Source: a virus | DNA length: 54,412 nt | IMG/VR virus record: IMGVR_UViG_3300025543_000034 | Coordinates: 1-54,412 of that record | Strand: one strand, 5' to 3' | Translations under genes and position numbers: made by a program | Shown here: piece by piece, positions 44,614-53,850 of the stretch | Layout: every line of letters starts with the position of its first letter | How positions within the stretch are numbered: the first letter of the stretch is position 1 | The notes under the pieces: model-generated | What the model was told of the DNA's origin: nothing | Database searches by the model: none | The model's input: only the letters and a program-made list of their open reading frames with translations

Positions 44614-46728
44614 TTATACTTTTCTTGTTAATCTTAATATCTGACCACTACCAACTGTTCCTGCATAACCACTTACTGTTAAATAAATAACTGATTGGTC
44701 TTTATTAGCAATTGATTGCTCATCACTAGCACTTCCATTATATAACATATAAACATTTAAATTTAATTGAATATTACTTGATCCTCCTCCGTCTTGTGCA
44801 GTTACATGTTTTGTTATTCTTAAAAACACTGATTTTGCAAATGTATAATCAACTGCAATAGTAATTAAACCTGCTTGTAAACTTCTGTAAGCGGCTGAAC
44901 CAGCTGCATTTGGATTTCCTTGTAGATAATATTCATAAATTCCTGGTTCTGGTATTAAAGTGGTTTGTACGACAGAAGATGAACCACTCGTTGCTGTTTG
45001 AGGCCAAAGTCTATTAAAAGTTCCACCATTAGAATCTATAGAAAATAATGCTGTTCCATCACTATAACCTAAACCATTCTTTAAAAAAGTAAAACTCCTT
45101 CCAGTTGCTCCCGCACTTCCTACTTGAAATGCCATAGATTGTTGTGTTGAAATAGTTGCATTATCCGCACCAGTTGCTCCACCTCTTAACTCTAAAGTTG
45201 AAGTTGTACTTCCTCCACCATAAACAGTTAATGTACTGCTAGGCGATGTCGTTCCGATTCCTACAGATATACTTCCAGCGCCAGAGTTTGTAAAATTAAC
45301 TGTTCTTGGTTGGCCACTACTCCATCCTATTTGTGCTATTGTTCCTTGTGATTGTATTTGAAATATACTTGAACCGTAAGTATACATCAATAATGATGTT
45401 GAATTACCCGCGGTTGTTTCTAATAAAAGCTGTCCAGAAGTAGGGTTTATAACAGCCGAATCAGTTCCAAAATGAACTGAACCATTCACGTGCAATTTAG
45501 CATTAGGGGATGTCGTCCCGATCCCGACGTTGCCGCCTGATAGGATAGTCATTTTTGGTGAATTATTTGTTCCAAAAGTTAATGGATGGTTTGATATTGC
45601 AGTTAAATTTAATCCTCCAGTATCCATTGCCAAATACCCTTTAGTAGAATCTGTAAAACCTGAAAGCCATATACTTGAACCTGACGATGGATTACTTACT
45701 TCTAAAGCTGTATACCCACTTCCTACTGGTCTTGGCGAAGTTGTTCCGATCCCGACGTTGCCTGATGAGTCTATTACCATAACATTAGAACCACCTCCGT
45801 TGACTCTAAATCTAACTCCATTGCCTGTTGCTGCATTTATGTAAATTCCGTCAGTTGTATTTGTTGCTGCAAAAATTCTATTGTAACCATTTGCATTGCT
45901 TCCAAAAGCAAATGTTCTATATGGATTTCCAAATGTTTGGTCACTTCCTATTATTGTTCCGTTTACTGCAACGTTACCTGTAAAATTACCGGTTGTTCCA
46001 TTTAAAGCTCCCCCAAAAGTTACATTTCCTGAAAAAGTTGCGTTTTGACTATCATCTAAAAGTAATGCTCTTGTTAATGCTGATCCTGATTCTGTAAAAA
46101 ATCCTAAGCTACTTTTAGCTGAAGTTGTTCTAAGTGCTTGTATTCTTGACATAAATCTGTTAGCAGTGTCATTAGAGCTTGATTTAAAATCAATATTATA
46201 ACCTCCACTATCATCTATATTGTTATTGTCAAAAAGAAGTTGTGTTTCAGGAGATGTTTGTGATCCTGATATATTTGCTATTGTAACAGCTTTTGCAAAA
46301 GTTGCGTTTCCAACGCTATTTATAGTTAATCTTGTAGTTGAACTTGTTTCTAGTTTTAAATTAGCCGAAGATGAATTTGATGTTATTTTAAAATCAGTGC
46401 CATCAAAATGTAAATTTGCATTTCCTGAAGAAGCAGTTGGAATATTAATATTGCCACTATTACCTACGGTTACATTTCCTCCAAAAGTAGAGTTTCCAGA
46501 ACTGTCTATAACTAATCTATCTGCATTTGCTGCAACATCAAATAAACTAAAAGCACTAGCACCAGATATAGCAAATCTATATGTTTTTTGACCAGTTCTA
46601 GTCATATCAATCATATCAGCTCCAGCTGACTCAATATCTAATTCACTTGGCCCTGTATTGTTTTTATTTATTCCTACGCCTGAGCTAGATACTCGTAATA
46701 TATTATTTATATTTGATAAATTTGCCAT
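44614..46728 (-). CDS. Tail fibre / adhesin without S74 domain
   Basis: 704 residues. The anchor MANLSNINNILRVSSSGVGI is of the second type. Three GIGTTSP motifs and beta-rich shaft repeats follow. In place of S74 it ends in a separate beta-domain (IPEPGIYEYYLQGNPNAAGS, AVDYTFAKSVFLRITKHVTA, QSVIYLTVSGYAGTVGSGQI), probably a C-terminal receptor-binding or trimerisation head. Its ATG overlaps the stop of the 612-aa gene (TAATG) upstream. It may be trimerised with help from the S74 domains of neighbouring fibres or be self-sufficient. Confidence 0.75.
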   Translation of the reverse strand: MANLSNINNILRVSSSGVGINKNNTGPSELDIESAGADMIDMTRTGQKTYRFAISGASAFSLFDVAANADRLVIDSSGNSTFGGNVTVGNSGNINIPTASSGNANLHFDGTDFKITSNSSSANLKLETSSTTRLTINSVGNATFAKAVTIANISGSQTSPETQLLFDNNNIDDSGGYNIDFKSSSNDTANRFMSRIQALRTTSAKSSLGFFTESGSALTRALLLDDSQNATFSGNVTFGGALNGTTGNFTGNVAVNGTIIGSDQTFGNPYRTFAFGSNANGYNRIFAATNTTDGIYINAATGNGVRFRVNGGGSNVMVIDSSGNVGIGTTSPRPVGSGYTALEVSNPSSGSSIWLSGFTDSTKGYLAMDTGGLNLTAISNHPLTFGTNNSPKMTILSGGNVGIGTTSPNAKLHVNGSVHFGTDSAVINPTSGQLLLETTAGNSTSLLMYTYGSSIFQIQSQGTIAQIGWSSGQPRTVNFTNSGAGSISVGIGTTSPSSTLTVYGGGSTTSTLELRGGATGADNATISTQQSMAFQVGSAGATGRSFTFLKNGLGYSDGTALFSIDSNGGTFNRLWPQTATSGSSSVVQTTLIPEPGIYEYYLQGNPNAAGSAAYRSLQAGLITIAVDYTFAKSVFLRITKHVTAQDGGGSSNIQLNLNVYMLYNGSASDEQSIANKDQSVIYLTVSGYAGTVGSGQILRLTRKV

Positions 46729-48566
46729 TATTTGCTTTTAAGTAATTCTATTTCAGCTTTTAGTTCTTGTATTGCTTTTATAAGCATAGGAACGAATACT
46801 GAATACTTAACTGATTTTGTTATTTCCTCACTATTTTTTTCTTTTGTATTTTCTACTAAACTTGGAAAAACTTTTTCAATTTCCTGCGCTATAACCCCTA
46901 TCTGTTTATTGTCATCTCCTATTAAATTAAAGTTCCGAATCTTAACTTTCATTAAATCATTTAATTTAGGGGTAGCATCAACTATGTTTTCTTTTAACCT
47001 TGCATCTGAAATAGCTCCATACGAGTTATTTTGATTTTGAACATTACCATTTCCCCAAATAATAAGCCTATTAGCAGAGCTATCACTACAAAGGAAAAAA
47101 TAATTATCTGTTATATTTGGAGCTACTTGAGAATATCTTATTTGTAGTCCATAAGGAACAGTTCCTTTGTGTGTGAATTTAGCTATTTGACCTCCATTAG
47201 AATTACTTACTAACTCATGCACAGTTGAGGTAGCGTTGTCATACGAACCATTATTACTTGCTTTTAAAAACCCCGCAGAATTTATACGCATTTTTTCTGT
47301 TGCCGCTGTTGTTTGCGTACCACCGGGATTTGTCCAAAAACTTAAAGCTGTAGCTGAGTTTCTTGAACTACCAGCTTCATTAACAATTGCAATTCTTCCT
47401 GCATCTAATTGACCTTGATTATTAGAATCATCTACTGTAGAAAATCCTAAATAACCATTTGAAGCATTACCTGTTGTTAAGCTTTGTCGAACAGCAACTA
47501 ATTGTAAAATAGAATGATAAGCATTATCAGTCATTTCTTTAGAAATAATACTTACTGTTGATGTTTGGATTGTAGAATTAAATCCACTACCAGTATCTCT
47601 TACTACGAATTTATTTTGAACTGTAGTCGTCCCGATCCCGACATTGCCGGAATTTAAAACTGTTACAAAAGCATTATTAGCTCTTGCAGCTTCTGTATTT
47701 AAAGAAGCATTTGTTGCACGACCAATAATAAACCTGTCTGCGTTATTATAAGTAGTTCCTGTGTACCAAGTTGTGTCTGTTCCTTGATTATACATAAATA
47801 CTCCTTGACCTCTAACTTCTGGAGTAGATTCATTAGAACTTTGTAATGTAATAGCACCTTGTGTATAATTTGATCCATTTCCGTTAAAATAAGCTGCTAT
47901 ACCACCGCCAGTGTTTACCGTAAGCCTTCCTGTTGCAGTTACATTTCCTGCAAAAGTTGCTCCCCCTGTATGTGTAAAAGTTATTTTTGGTGTTGTAGCT
48001 GCATTATGGTAAAAGTTTAGAATAGTACTTGCACCATTTGTTGCGCCTATATCCCAATAACTTGATGCGCCAGTATTTTCTATTATTCTTAATGCAGAAT
48101 GTAACCCAGCTGAAACTGTTGTAGAATAAGCATTAATTGTTGCTGCCGCGGTTGATCCTGTGCCTGCTACAACTTTTCCTGATAGGTATATGTCTTTAAA
48201 ACGTATAAGATCTCTACCTAAGCTGATATTAGAACTATAAGCATTAGTAGTCATGTTATGAGGGGTAAGAACGTCTCTAATTGAATCAAAGAAAACACCA
48301 GTAGTACCAGAACCAATTGCTATTCTTCCTGATAAAGAATTTATTGCCCCGTCTGTTAAGGTGTCGTGTTGAAATCTTATGATTTCACCATCAGTGCCTA
48401 ACCTATTAAATCTAGCTACAGTATCTCCACTAACAGTTGGATTAATATCACCCGTACTCATTATTTGAGTACCAACGGTTGCATTATTTGCAGCTGTTTT
48501 ACCAATTAATACATTACCTCCAGTTGTTACTAGGAACTTATTATTTATATTAGATAAATTAGCCAT
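46728..48566 (-). CDS. Tail fibre with S74 chaperone domain
   Basis: 612 residues: second-type anchor MANLSNINNKFLVTTGGNVL, a beta-rich shaft with one GNVGIGTTT unit, and a C-terminal S74 domain (ISDARLKENIVDATPKLNDL, IGVIAQEIEKVFPSLVENTK, VPMLIKAIQELKAEIELLKS). This S74 domain is much closer to that of the 1673-aa fibre (both read LKENVVDATPKL or a near variant) although the two proteins have different anchors, which suggests exchange of modules. It is a probable host-binding fibre. Confidence 0.82.
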   Translation of the reverse strand: MANLSNINNKFLVTTGGNVLIGKTAANNATVGTQIMSTGDINPTVSGDTVARFNRLGTDGEIIRFQHDTLTDGAINSLSGRIAIGSGTTGVFFDSIRDVLTPHNMTTNAYSSNISLGRDLIRFKDIYLSGKVVAGTGSTAAATINAYSTTVSAGLHSALRIIENTGASSYWDIGATNGASTILNFYHNAATTPKITFTHTGGATFAGNVTATGRLTVNTGGGIAAYFNGNGSNYTQGAITLQSSNESTPEVRGQGVFMYNQGTDTTWYTGTTYNNADRFIIGRATNASLNTEAARANNAFVTVLNSGNVGIGTTTVQNKFVVRDTGSGFNSTIQTSTVSIISKEMTDNAYHSILQLVAVRQSLTTGNASNGYLGFSTVDDSNNQGQLDAGRIAIVNEAGSSRNSATALSFWTNPGGTQTTAATEKMRINSAGFLKASNNGSYDNATSTVHELVSNSNGGQIAKFTHKGTVPYGLQIRYSQVAPNITDNYFFLCSDSSANRLIIWGNGNVQNQNNSYGAISDARLKENIVDATPKLNDLMKVKIRNFNLIGDDNKQIGVIAQEIEKVFPSLVENTKEKNSEEITKSVKYSVFVPMLIKAIQELKAEIELLKSK

Positions 48567-48574
48567 ATTTTATT

Positions 48575-51500
48575 TTAATTCATTACAACTGTTGCATTGT
48601 TTTGTCCAAAACCTAAGTCAATTGTAATACCTATTTTCTGTGCACCAAGACCAGTTGGTGTTATAGTACATTTTATTCTTGTATTAGATGTGTCATCTTC
48701 AAAAGCTACTGTAAAATCATTTGAACCATCTGGTCCTGTATCTAATATTTTATTATATATTGGAAATCCTGGTCCATATGTGCAAACAACTGTATATTTT
48801 TTTGCAACAGCACAAACTGTAGATGTATCACTAGTAAGCATTACATCAAATACCATAGAACCTGTTGTTGCTCTATCTATTGTAAAAGCGACTCCTGCTA
48901 CACCAGCATTTCCAGTTGTATATAGTTTAGTAAATTGTCCGCCTTTACCTGTTCCACCACCACCACCACCATGGATTATATGACCATCAACAGTTAAGTT
49001 ACCGTCGATTTCTACGTTACCTGTAAAAGTTGAATCCTTGTAAAAAGTTATAGTGTCAGCAGTGTCTTCTGTAAATCTCATAAATTCAGAACCACCAACG
49101 AAAAATCTTAATCTATCAGCTATGTCTTCAGAAATATAAGTATTACCTCCATTATCAAAAAATAGTTGACTACCAGTTGCTATATTTACATTTCCTGTAA
49201 AAGTACCAGCTCCTGTTACAGTAACCCCTGTACTTGTAGTTGCAAACTTTACTACATTATTAAAATAAAGTTGTACTGCATCATCTGTGTCAGCCCTTAA
49301 CATTTGCTCACTACCTGCTGCGTTTAATACCCTAAAAGTATCTGTTTTAATTAAAAGACCACCTGTACTATTTATTATTTGGCTATTAGTTCCATCGTGG
49401 TAGATTTGAAGGTCTTGCGATGCGCCAAATTTAATCTTACCATTAGCACCGTCATTGTACATCAATATATCTTTATTGACCATTAATGATGTAATTCCAC
49501 CATCTAATCTTAAGTATTCAGTAACACCACCACTACCATCATCGTTTCTAAATATTATATCTCCGTCATCAGTATTTTGTGTAAAATATAAATCACCTGT
49601 ATAATTTTCTATGTTACTGTTATTTGTAGTACCGTTGTGATATAATCTAAGATCATCAGAAGTACCAAATTTAGCTTTTTTATCATCATCCCACTTTACA
49701 TCTTGTAAAAACCTACTTTGAGCTTGACCACCATCTAATTGAAAATAAATAGTATCTCCACCTGATCCATCATCTGAAGCAAAGCTAATATCTCCATCAT
49801 CTTGCAATTGTGTAAACTGTAAGTTACCTGTTAGGTTTGTTATTTGAGAGTCTGTTCCATTATGTTGAATACTTAAATCATTTCCAGCGCCAAACTTTAC
49901 AGCTTGACTATCAGCCATAAGTATATCATTAGCACCTGATGTATTACCAACAGCTAATACTGCTGATAAAGATCTAGCAGGGTCTAATGCAATTAAGTTT
50001 GCAACTGTAGTTTTCTTTATGTTATTATCTGTAGCATCACTAAACCAAACCGTGTCTGTTGTAGCAATCGCATTTTCTTGAGGCGCTGATAATATAGCAT
50101 TGTCAGTACCTAAATAATCTATAGCTACAGTAGGATCTGCAGCGGTACCACCAATTGTAATACCAGTTCCAGCTGTTACACTTGTAACTGTACCTGTAGT
50201 AGGTGTTGTCCATGTGTTAACTGAAGCAGAGCCACCACCTGATGTTAGTACTTGACCAGCTGTACCGTAAGTGTTAGCGCCTAAACTAATTCCTTCGTTT
50301 ATTCTAACCGCTTCTTCAAATACAGCAGGACCTTTAACAGTTGTACTATCTGTATCAGCATCACCAAGCGTTGTATTACCTTCAACTACTAAATTACCAG
50401 AGTTGCCTATAGTAACAGTAGAACCATCATCAGCTATTAGACCAGTTGCTAAAGTATTAGATCCAGTCCATTTAGCTATTTTATTTGCTGTACCACTTCC
50501 AAGTATAGCAGAAGTGTTATCTATTTTTTGCCAAGTATCAGTTGCCCCGACTTCTACAAATATAGCCCAGTCACCAACTTGCCAATCTGTAATACCATCT
50601 AAGTTCGTAGTACCAGCAACGCTTACAATATAAAATTCACCTGTAACACCAGTACCACTAGTAAGCGTCGGTGTATTAGTACTAGCATTCCATGTTCCTT
50701 TATATACAAGACCTTGTGGTATACCAGTGATTTGACCTTGTAATTTTGCCATTGCATCAAGTATGCTATCAGACGCGGCGATTGCAGCAGATGTTGGAGT
50801 AGGTAAGTTTGTTAAAACTTTACTAGTAACAGTTGTATCAGCTATTGTAGTTGCTATATTAAGTGCACCACCTGATGTATAAGTATAAGGACCACCGGTT
50901 GATGTTGTGTCACCCGTAAGCGCTATTGCTCCAGAAGTAGCTAAAGCTGTCGCTGTACTCGCATTACCAGTTAAAGCACCTACAAAAACAGTGGATGTAA
51001 TACTTGCATAACCTGTGTATGTACCAGCTGAACCAGTAAATGTACCATCTGTTAATACACCACCAACTTCTAATTCACCACCTATAGCTACTTTACCAGT
51101 TGCACCACCTGCAAACGTAAAACCTGCAGCACCTGTCAATGTATCAGTGTCAGACCAGTATGTAACTTGATTAGCTGCACCAGAACCATCTGGCACACCT
51201 GTGGTAGCAATTGTTAAATCATAGTTAGCAGCATCCCAAGTTGTTGTTATATTAGTACCATCGGTTACAGTCATTGCTGTACCGCTTGGTATACTAGTTC
51301 CTTCGTAACTCCAAGTGTATAAAGGTAGTTCAGTCACCCAGTTTGTACCAGAACCTGTAGAAGATAATATTTGACCTGCAGTTCCTACATCACCACTTGA
51401 ATCTGTATATGTACCTGAGTTTACTAAGCTAGCAAATGTACCTGATGTTGTAGCTTGAAAAGCTCCAGTTACCTTAGCACCACCTGCTAATGTTTCTATT

Positions 51501-52285
51501 TTCTTATCACCCGCATGGTATAATTCTACAGCACCAGCAGCGCTAGCACTTATTGTTTGAGTTGTATCTGCTTCATCTCTTACAGATAATAAACTAGTTT
51601 GTAATTTTAAAGCACCAGGACTTCTGTCTATTACTATACTATTAGCACTATCACTGTATATTTCAAAGTTATCAACAGCTGTAGTACCCATTAATATTTT
51701 CGATGTGTCAGTAAAAGTAATATCGTCACCTGCAGAAACCACTATATCAGAACCACCAGTCGTATTACCATTAGCTAATACCTCTTGTAATGTATCGTAC
51801 AGCCCTACTTTATTATCTACATATGTTTTAATAGCTAGCGTACTTACTACATTGTCATTTTGAGCTCCAGTTAAATTAGAGTTAGTTATTAAACCAGTTC
51901 CAGATATTGGACCACTTATAACTAAAGCGCTTAATGTACCTAGCGATGTAATGTTTGGTTGAGCAGGTGTTGCTATCGTACCTGTAAATTCAGTAGATGT
52001 TATGTTTGTAAATCCAGTACCTGTTGTTCCAGATACTGTTACGCCTCCTGTTGTCACAAAACCTCCACCTCTAAAAGAGTTGTTTGTTAAGTTTATATCT
52101 ACACCTGTAGCTGTATTACCAAGATTTAAAACAAACTGCAAATCTCCAGTTGCTGTTGTTACAAGATCAATAATACTTTGTACTGTGAAATTTTTTGTGG
52201 GTTTACCAGGCACACTAACATCTGTTCCTAATACAAGGTCTGTTTTTTCTGGAGTAACCGTAGGATATGAATATATTATCGCCAT
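48575..52285 (-). CDS. Large tail fibre / adhesin without S74 domain
   Basis: 1236 residues. Anchor MAIIYSYPTVTPEKTDLVLG with KPTKNFTVQSIIDLV, the first type. The shaft holds Thr/Gly-rich beta repeats, a GLVYKGTWNAS...WQVGDWAIF module also found in the 1673-aa fibre, and DLRLYHNGTT/DLQIYHDGTNSQI units. A Gly-rich hinge (HGGGGGGTGKGG) leads to a C-terminal beta head of about 110 residues (AFTIDRATTGSMVFDVMLTS, IKCTITPTGLGAQKIGITID). The terminal head is the likely receptor-binding part. The gene is the second of the block, 1 bp after the 207-aa gene. Confidence 0.78.
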   Translation of the reverse strand: MAIIYSYPTVTPEKTDLVLGTDVSVPGKPTKNFTVQSIIDLVTTATGDLQFVLNLGNTATGVDINLTNNSFRGGGFVTTGGVTVSGTTGTGFTNITSTEFTGTIATPAQPNITSLGTLSALVISGPISGTGLITNSNLTGAQNDNVVSTLAIKTYVDNKVGLYDTLQEVLANGNTTGGSDIVVSAGDDITFTDTSKILMGTTAVDNFEIYSDSANSIVIDRSPGALKLQTSLLSVRDEADTTQTISASAAGAVELYHAGDKKIETLAGGAKVTGAFQATTSGTFASLVNSGTYTDSSGDVGTAGQILSSTGSGTNWVTELPLYTWSYEGTSIPSGTAMTVTDGTNITTTWDAANYDLTIATTGVPDGSGAANQVTYWSDTDTLTGAAGFTFAGGATGKVAIGGELEVGGVLTDGTFTGSAGTYTGYASITSTVFVGALTGNASTATALATSGAIALTGDTTSTGGPYTYTSGGALNIATTIADTTVTSKVLTNLPTPTSAAIAASDSILDAMAKLQGQITGIPQGLVYKGTWNASTNTPTLTSGTGVTGEFYIVSVAGTTNLDGITDWQVGDWAIFVEVGATDTWQKIDNTSAILGSGTANKIAKWTGSNTLATGLIADDGSTVTIGNSGNLVVEGNTTLGDADTDSTTVKGPAVFEEAVRINEGISLGANTYGTAGQVLTSGGGSASVNTWTTPTTGTVTSVTAGTGITIGGTAADPTVAIDYLGTDNAILSAPQENAIATTDTVWFSDATDNNIKKTTVANLIALDPARSLSAVLAVGNTSGANDILMADSQAVKFGAGNDLSIQHNGTDSQITNLTGNLQFTQLQDDGDISFASDDGSGGDTIYFQLDGGQAQSRFLQDVKWDDDKKAKFGTSDDLRLYHNGTTNNSNIENYTGDLYFTQNTDDGDIIFRNDDGSGGVTEYLRLDGGITSLMVNKDILMYNDGANGKIKFGASQDLQIYHDGTNSQIINSTGGLLIKTDTFRVLNAAGSEQMLRADTDDAVQLYFNNVVKFATTSTGVTVTGAGTFTGNVNIATGSQLFFDNGGNTYISEDIADRLRFFVGGSEFMRFTEDTADTITFYKDSTFTGNVEIDGNLTVDGHIIHGGGGGGTGKGGQFTKLYTTGNAGVAGVAFTIDRATTGSMVFDVMLTSDTSTVCAVAKKYTVVCTYGPGFPIYNKILDTGPDGSNDFTVAFEDDTSNTRIKCTITPTGLGAQKIGITIDLGFGQNNATVVMN

Positions 52286-52286
52286 G

Positions 52287-52910
52287 TTATTGTAATTTTG
52301 TTATGATTAGTTGTGCAGGTGGTACATCTGTTCCCCACGCAGCGTCAGTAACTTGATTAGCTAACTGACCAGCAGCACCTGATGTTGGGTTTTGCATCCA
52401 TAAATAGTAGTATGCTGTAGAAGGTATCTGTATATAACTGTTTATTTCTATACGATGCCTTTCTAGTGTATTATTTGATAAGAACCTTGTTGTGGATGTT
52501 GGTCCTACTTGAGTACCATTTGAATCCACCATTTTAAAGTTTAGTATAACATTGTTATTAATAGCTCCTTGGCCATAATATATCTGTTGTATGCTGTATG
52601 CACCTTTAAGGTTGAACGTTATTCTACCATCAGCTCCCAACATGACTGCACTTGTGCCCGTACCCTGCGCTGCACCAAACGTAATTATAGATCCAGTGTT
52701 GTTATTTCCTGGGTCAAACGTATTGTTTGGATTAAATGCTGATAATTGCTGTACATACTGTTGATCAACTAGTAGTTTTATGTCGTTTAGAGTGTATTGT
52801 ACCGTGGGATTGCCTTCTACTGGTTGCCCAATGGAATCTACGGTGTTAGATCCTAGTACTTTGTCGCCAAGTTGTGGAGTTAATACAGGATATGAGGAGA
52901 TTATTGCCAT
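52287..52910 (-). CDS. Short tail adhesin with fibre anchor
   Basis: 207 residues. The N-terminal 65 residues are the first-type anchor (MAIISSYPVLTPQLGDKVLG, EGNPTVQYTLNDIKLLVDQQ). The remainder is a compact beta domain (ILNFKMVDSNGTQVG, RHRIEINSYIQIPSTAYYYL) of a TNF/C1q-like jelly-roll style. It is thus an anchor joined directly to a head with no shaft. It is the first gene of the leftward block; its ATG at 52910 follows an A-rich leader and the divergent control region. Confidence 0.7.
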   Translation of the reverse strand: MAIISSYPVLTPQLGDKVLGSNTVDSIGQPVEGNPTVQYTLNDIKLLVDQQYVQQLSAFNPNNTFDPGNNNTGSIITFGAAQGTGTSAVMLGADGRITFNLKGAYSIQQIYYGQGAINNNVILNFKMVDSNGTQVGPTSTTRFLSNNTLERHRIEINSYIQIPSTAYYYLWMQNPTSGAAGQLANQVTDAAWGTDVPPAQLIITKLQ

Positions 52911-53277
52911 TTTTCTTTTTTTTATTGCATTATTCTAAAACGGGCTTGTGTTGAAGCGCGCTATGGTTAGTAATATTACAGGTTTTGCACTGATTTTACT
53001 ACTATATAGAGACGTATATCCCAATAGTGTGACAATAGCCTGTTACTATTATACCTTAATAGCCTTATGTCACAGTTTTCATTCTGAAAAGCTGTTATTT
53101 ATATAGAAGTATTGTGTTGCTACTATCCTCCTGACTATCAGCCTGTTACGGAAAACGCATATTTTTTAGCCCACGGGCCTCTTTTTCTCACTATTTCACA
53201 AAAATGTTTTACCTTTTTACAAACATAATACGACTACATGTAGATAATATAAATGTAACTAAAAAACAATATACAAT
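52911..53277. promoter_or_regulatory. Divergent control region without genes
   Basis: A 367-bp interval between the leftward fibre block and the rightward small genes; no credible coding sequence. It holds TGTGACA (53028-53034) facing TGTCACA (53068-53074), AATAGCCT twice (53034-53041, 53058-53065), AGCCTGTTAC twice (53037-53046, 53140-53149), several TACTA words, an A/T-rich leader before the fibre gene, and a short GC patch flanked by A and T runs at 53165-53190. The plus-strand promoter-like element begins at 53217. It probably carries the promoter of the late block and could also include a replication signal. Confidence 0.5.
53217..53258 (+). promoter_or_regulatory. 42-bp promoter-like element, copy 1
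   Basis: Identical to copy 2 (53504-53545) at 36 of 42 positions, without gaps: TTACAAAC, three variable, ATACGAC, seven variable, then AGATAATATAAATGTAA. It lies 19 bp before the ATG of the 45-aa gene. GATAAT and TTACAA look like -10 and -35 boxes but about 20 bp apart. The end contains ATGTAA, an immediate start-stop. Confidence 0.6.
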
Positions 53278-53415
53278 ATGACTAATCATTTAAACAATCA
53301 AGATATTCTCACTCAAATCAGAATACTATTTCCATACGACAATACAATGTGTAAAGAAAAGTACAATGAAACAATACAAGATTATCTATATGAAGAAATA
53401 ATAAGTAAATTGTAG
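53278..53415 (+). CDS. Small acidic protein, unknown
   Basis: 45 residues, ATG at 53278 to TAG at 53415: TNHLNNQDILTQIRILFPYD followed by a Cys-containing NTMCKEKYNETIQDYLYEE and ISKL. Mostly helical and acidic, soluble. It directly follows a 42-bp promoter-like element and is the first gene of the rightward set, as small early or host-takeover proteins often are. No family recognised. Confidence 0.55.
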   Translation: MTNHLNNQDILTQIRILFPYDNTMCKEKYNETIQDYLYEEIISKL

Positions 53416-53503
53416 TAATTAATTAAATATAATGTAAGTTAATTAGCACTCGCGTGCCATACCTCTTACACACTAATGTTAACTAAACAAATATACACTA
53501 ACA

Positions 53504-53545
53504 TTACAAACTAAATACGACAACAACAAGATAATATAAATGTAA
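53504..53545 (+). promoter_or_regulatory. 42-bp promoter-like element, copy 2
   Basis: Same layout as copy 1, with differences only at positions 9, 10, 19 and 23-25. It starts 287 bp after copy 1 and ends 25 bp before the ATG of the 75-aa gene. The strict conservation of the flanking words and the free middle are typical of a protein-binding or polymerase site. Confidence 0.6.
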
Positions 53546-53570
53546 ACTAATAATAAATAAATATAATAAT

Positions 53571-53798
53571 ATGAGTAATTTAATTTCAAAAAGATTTGTC
53601 ATCAGACAGTCACTAGTAGGTAAAAATGTAACTATCGAATTCACTAACAAAAAAGGTAAAAAGTATGTGTACAATCACGACAAAGCGTACAACATTATGA
53701 AAAGTAATCTAGAAAAAATGGCGTGTTTCAACAAATACAAGTCTTACACTGCAACTAATAATATTCCAGTTGTACTACGTGATAAAGAATTAGTGTAG
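53571..53798 (+). CDS. Small basic protein, unknown
   Basis: 75 residues: SNLISKRFVIRQSLVGKNVT, IEFTNKKGKKYVYNHDKAYN, then helix IMKSNLEKMACFNKYKSYTA and a short C-terminal strand (NIPVVLRDKELV). Strand-turn-strand followed by a helix; net basic. It could bind nucleic acid or a host protein. It follows the second copy of the 42-bp element and has an A/T leader (ATAATAATATG). No family recognised. Confidence 0.65.
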   Translation: MSNLISKRFVIRQSLVGKNVTIEFTNKKGKKYVYNHDKAYNIMKSNLEKMACFNKYKSYTATNNIPVVLRDKELV

Positions 53799-53850
53799 TC
53801 ACTACTGCGAGTTCCACTTGTTTCTAACAGTATAAATTGCGAACAAGTAA

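Noticed and set aside
36084-48566. Diversity-generating retroelement variable repeats in the fibre genes.
   Set aside because: No reverse transcriptase and no template-repeat pair with adenine-specific changes is visible in this window; repeats are explained by shaft modules.
53165-53190. Possible bidirectional terminator (GCCCACGGGC between A and T runs).
   Set aside because: A four-pair stem would leave a two-base loop, and the three-pair version is too weak.
53226-53243. Likeness to the T7 promoter (ATAATACGACT...TAG).
   Set aside because: The match stops after TAATACGACT; the rest of the consensus and the GGG start are absent. The second copy has AAATACGACAAC, so the conserved feature is the 42-bp element, not a T7 promoter.
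53443-53451. TTAGCACTC, the left arm of the CIRCE heat-shock operator.
   Set aside because: The right arm GAGTGCTAA is missing at the required 9-nt spacing, and the site is 18 kb from groEL on the other strand.
53816-53848. ACTTGTT/AACAAGT inverted repeat as part of a complete tRNA with the T-arm downstream.
   Set aside because: The 7-bp arms enclose 19 nt with no anticodon-loop pattern, and no upstream segment pairs with the acceptor strand in the right place for a 70-90 nt tRNA.
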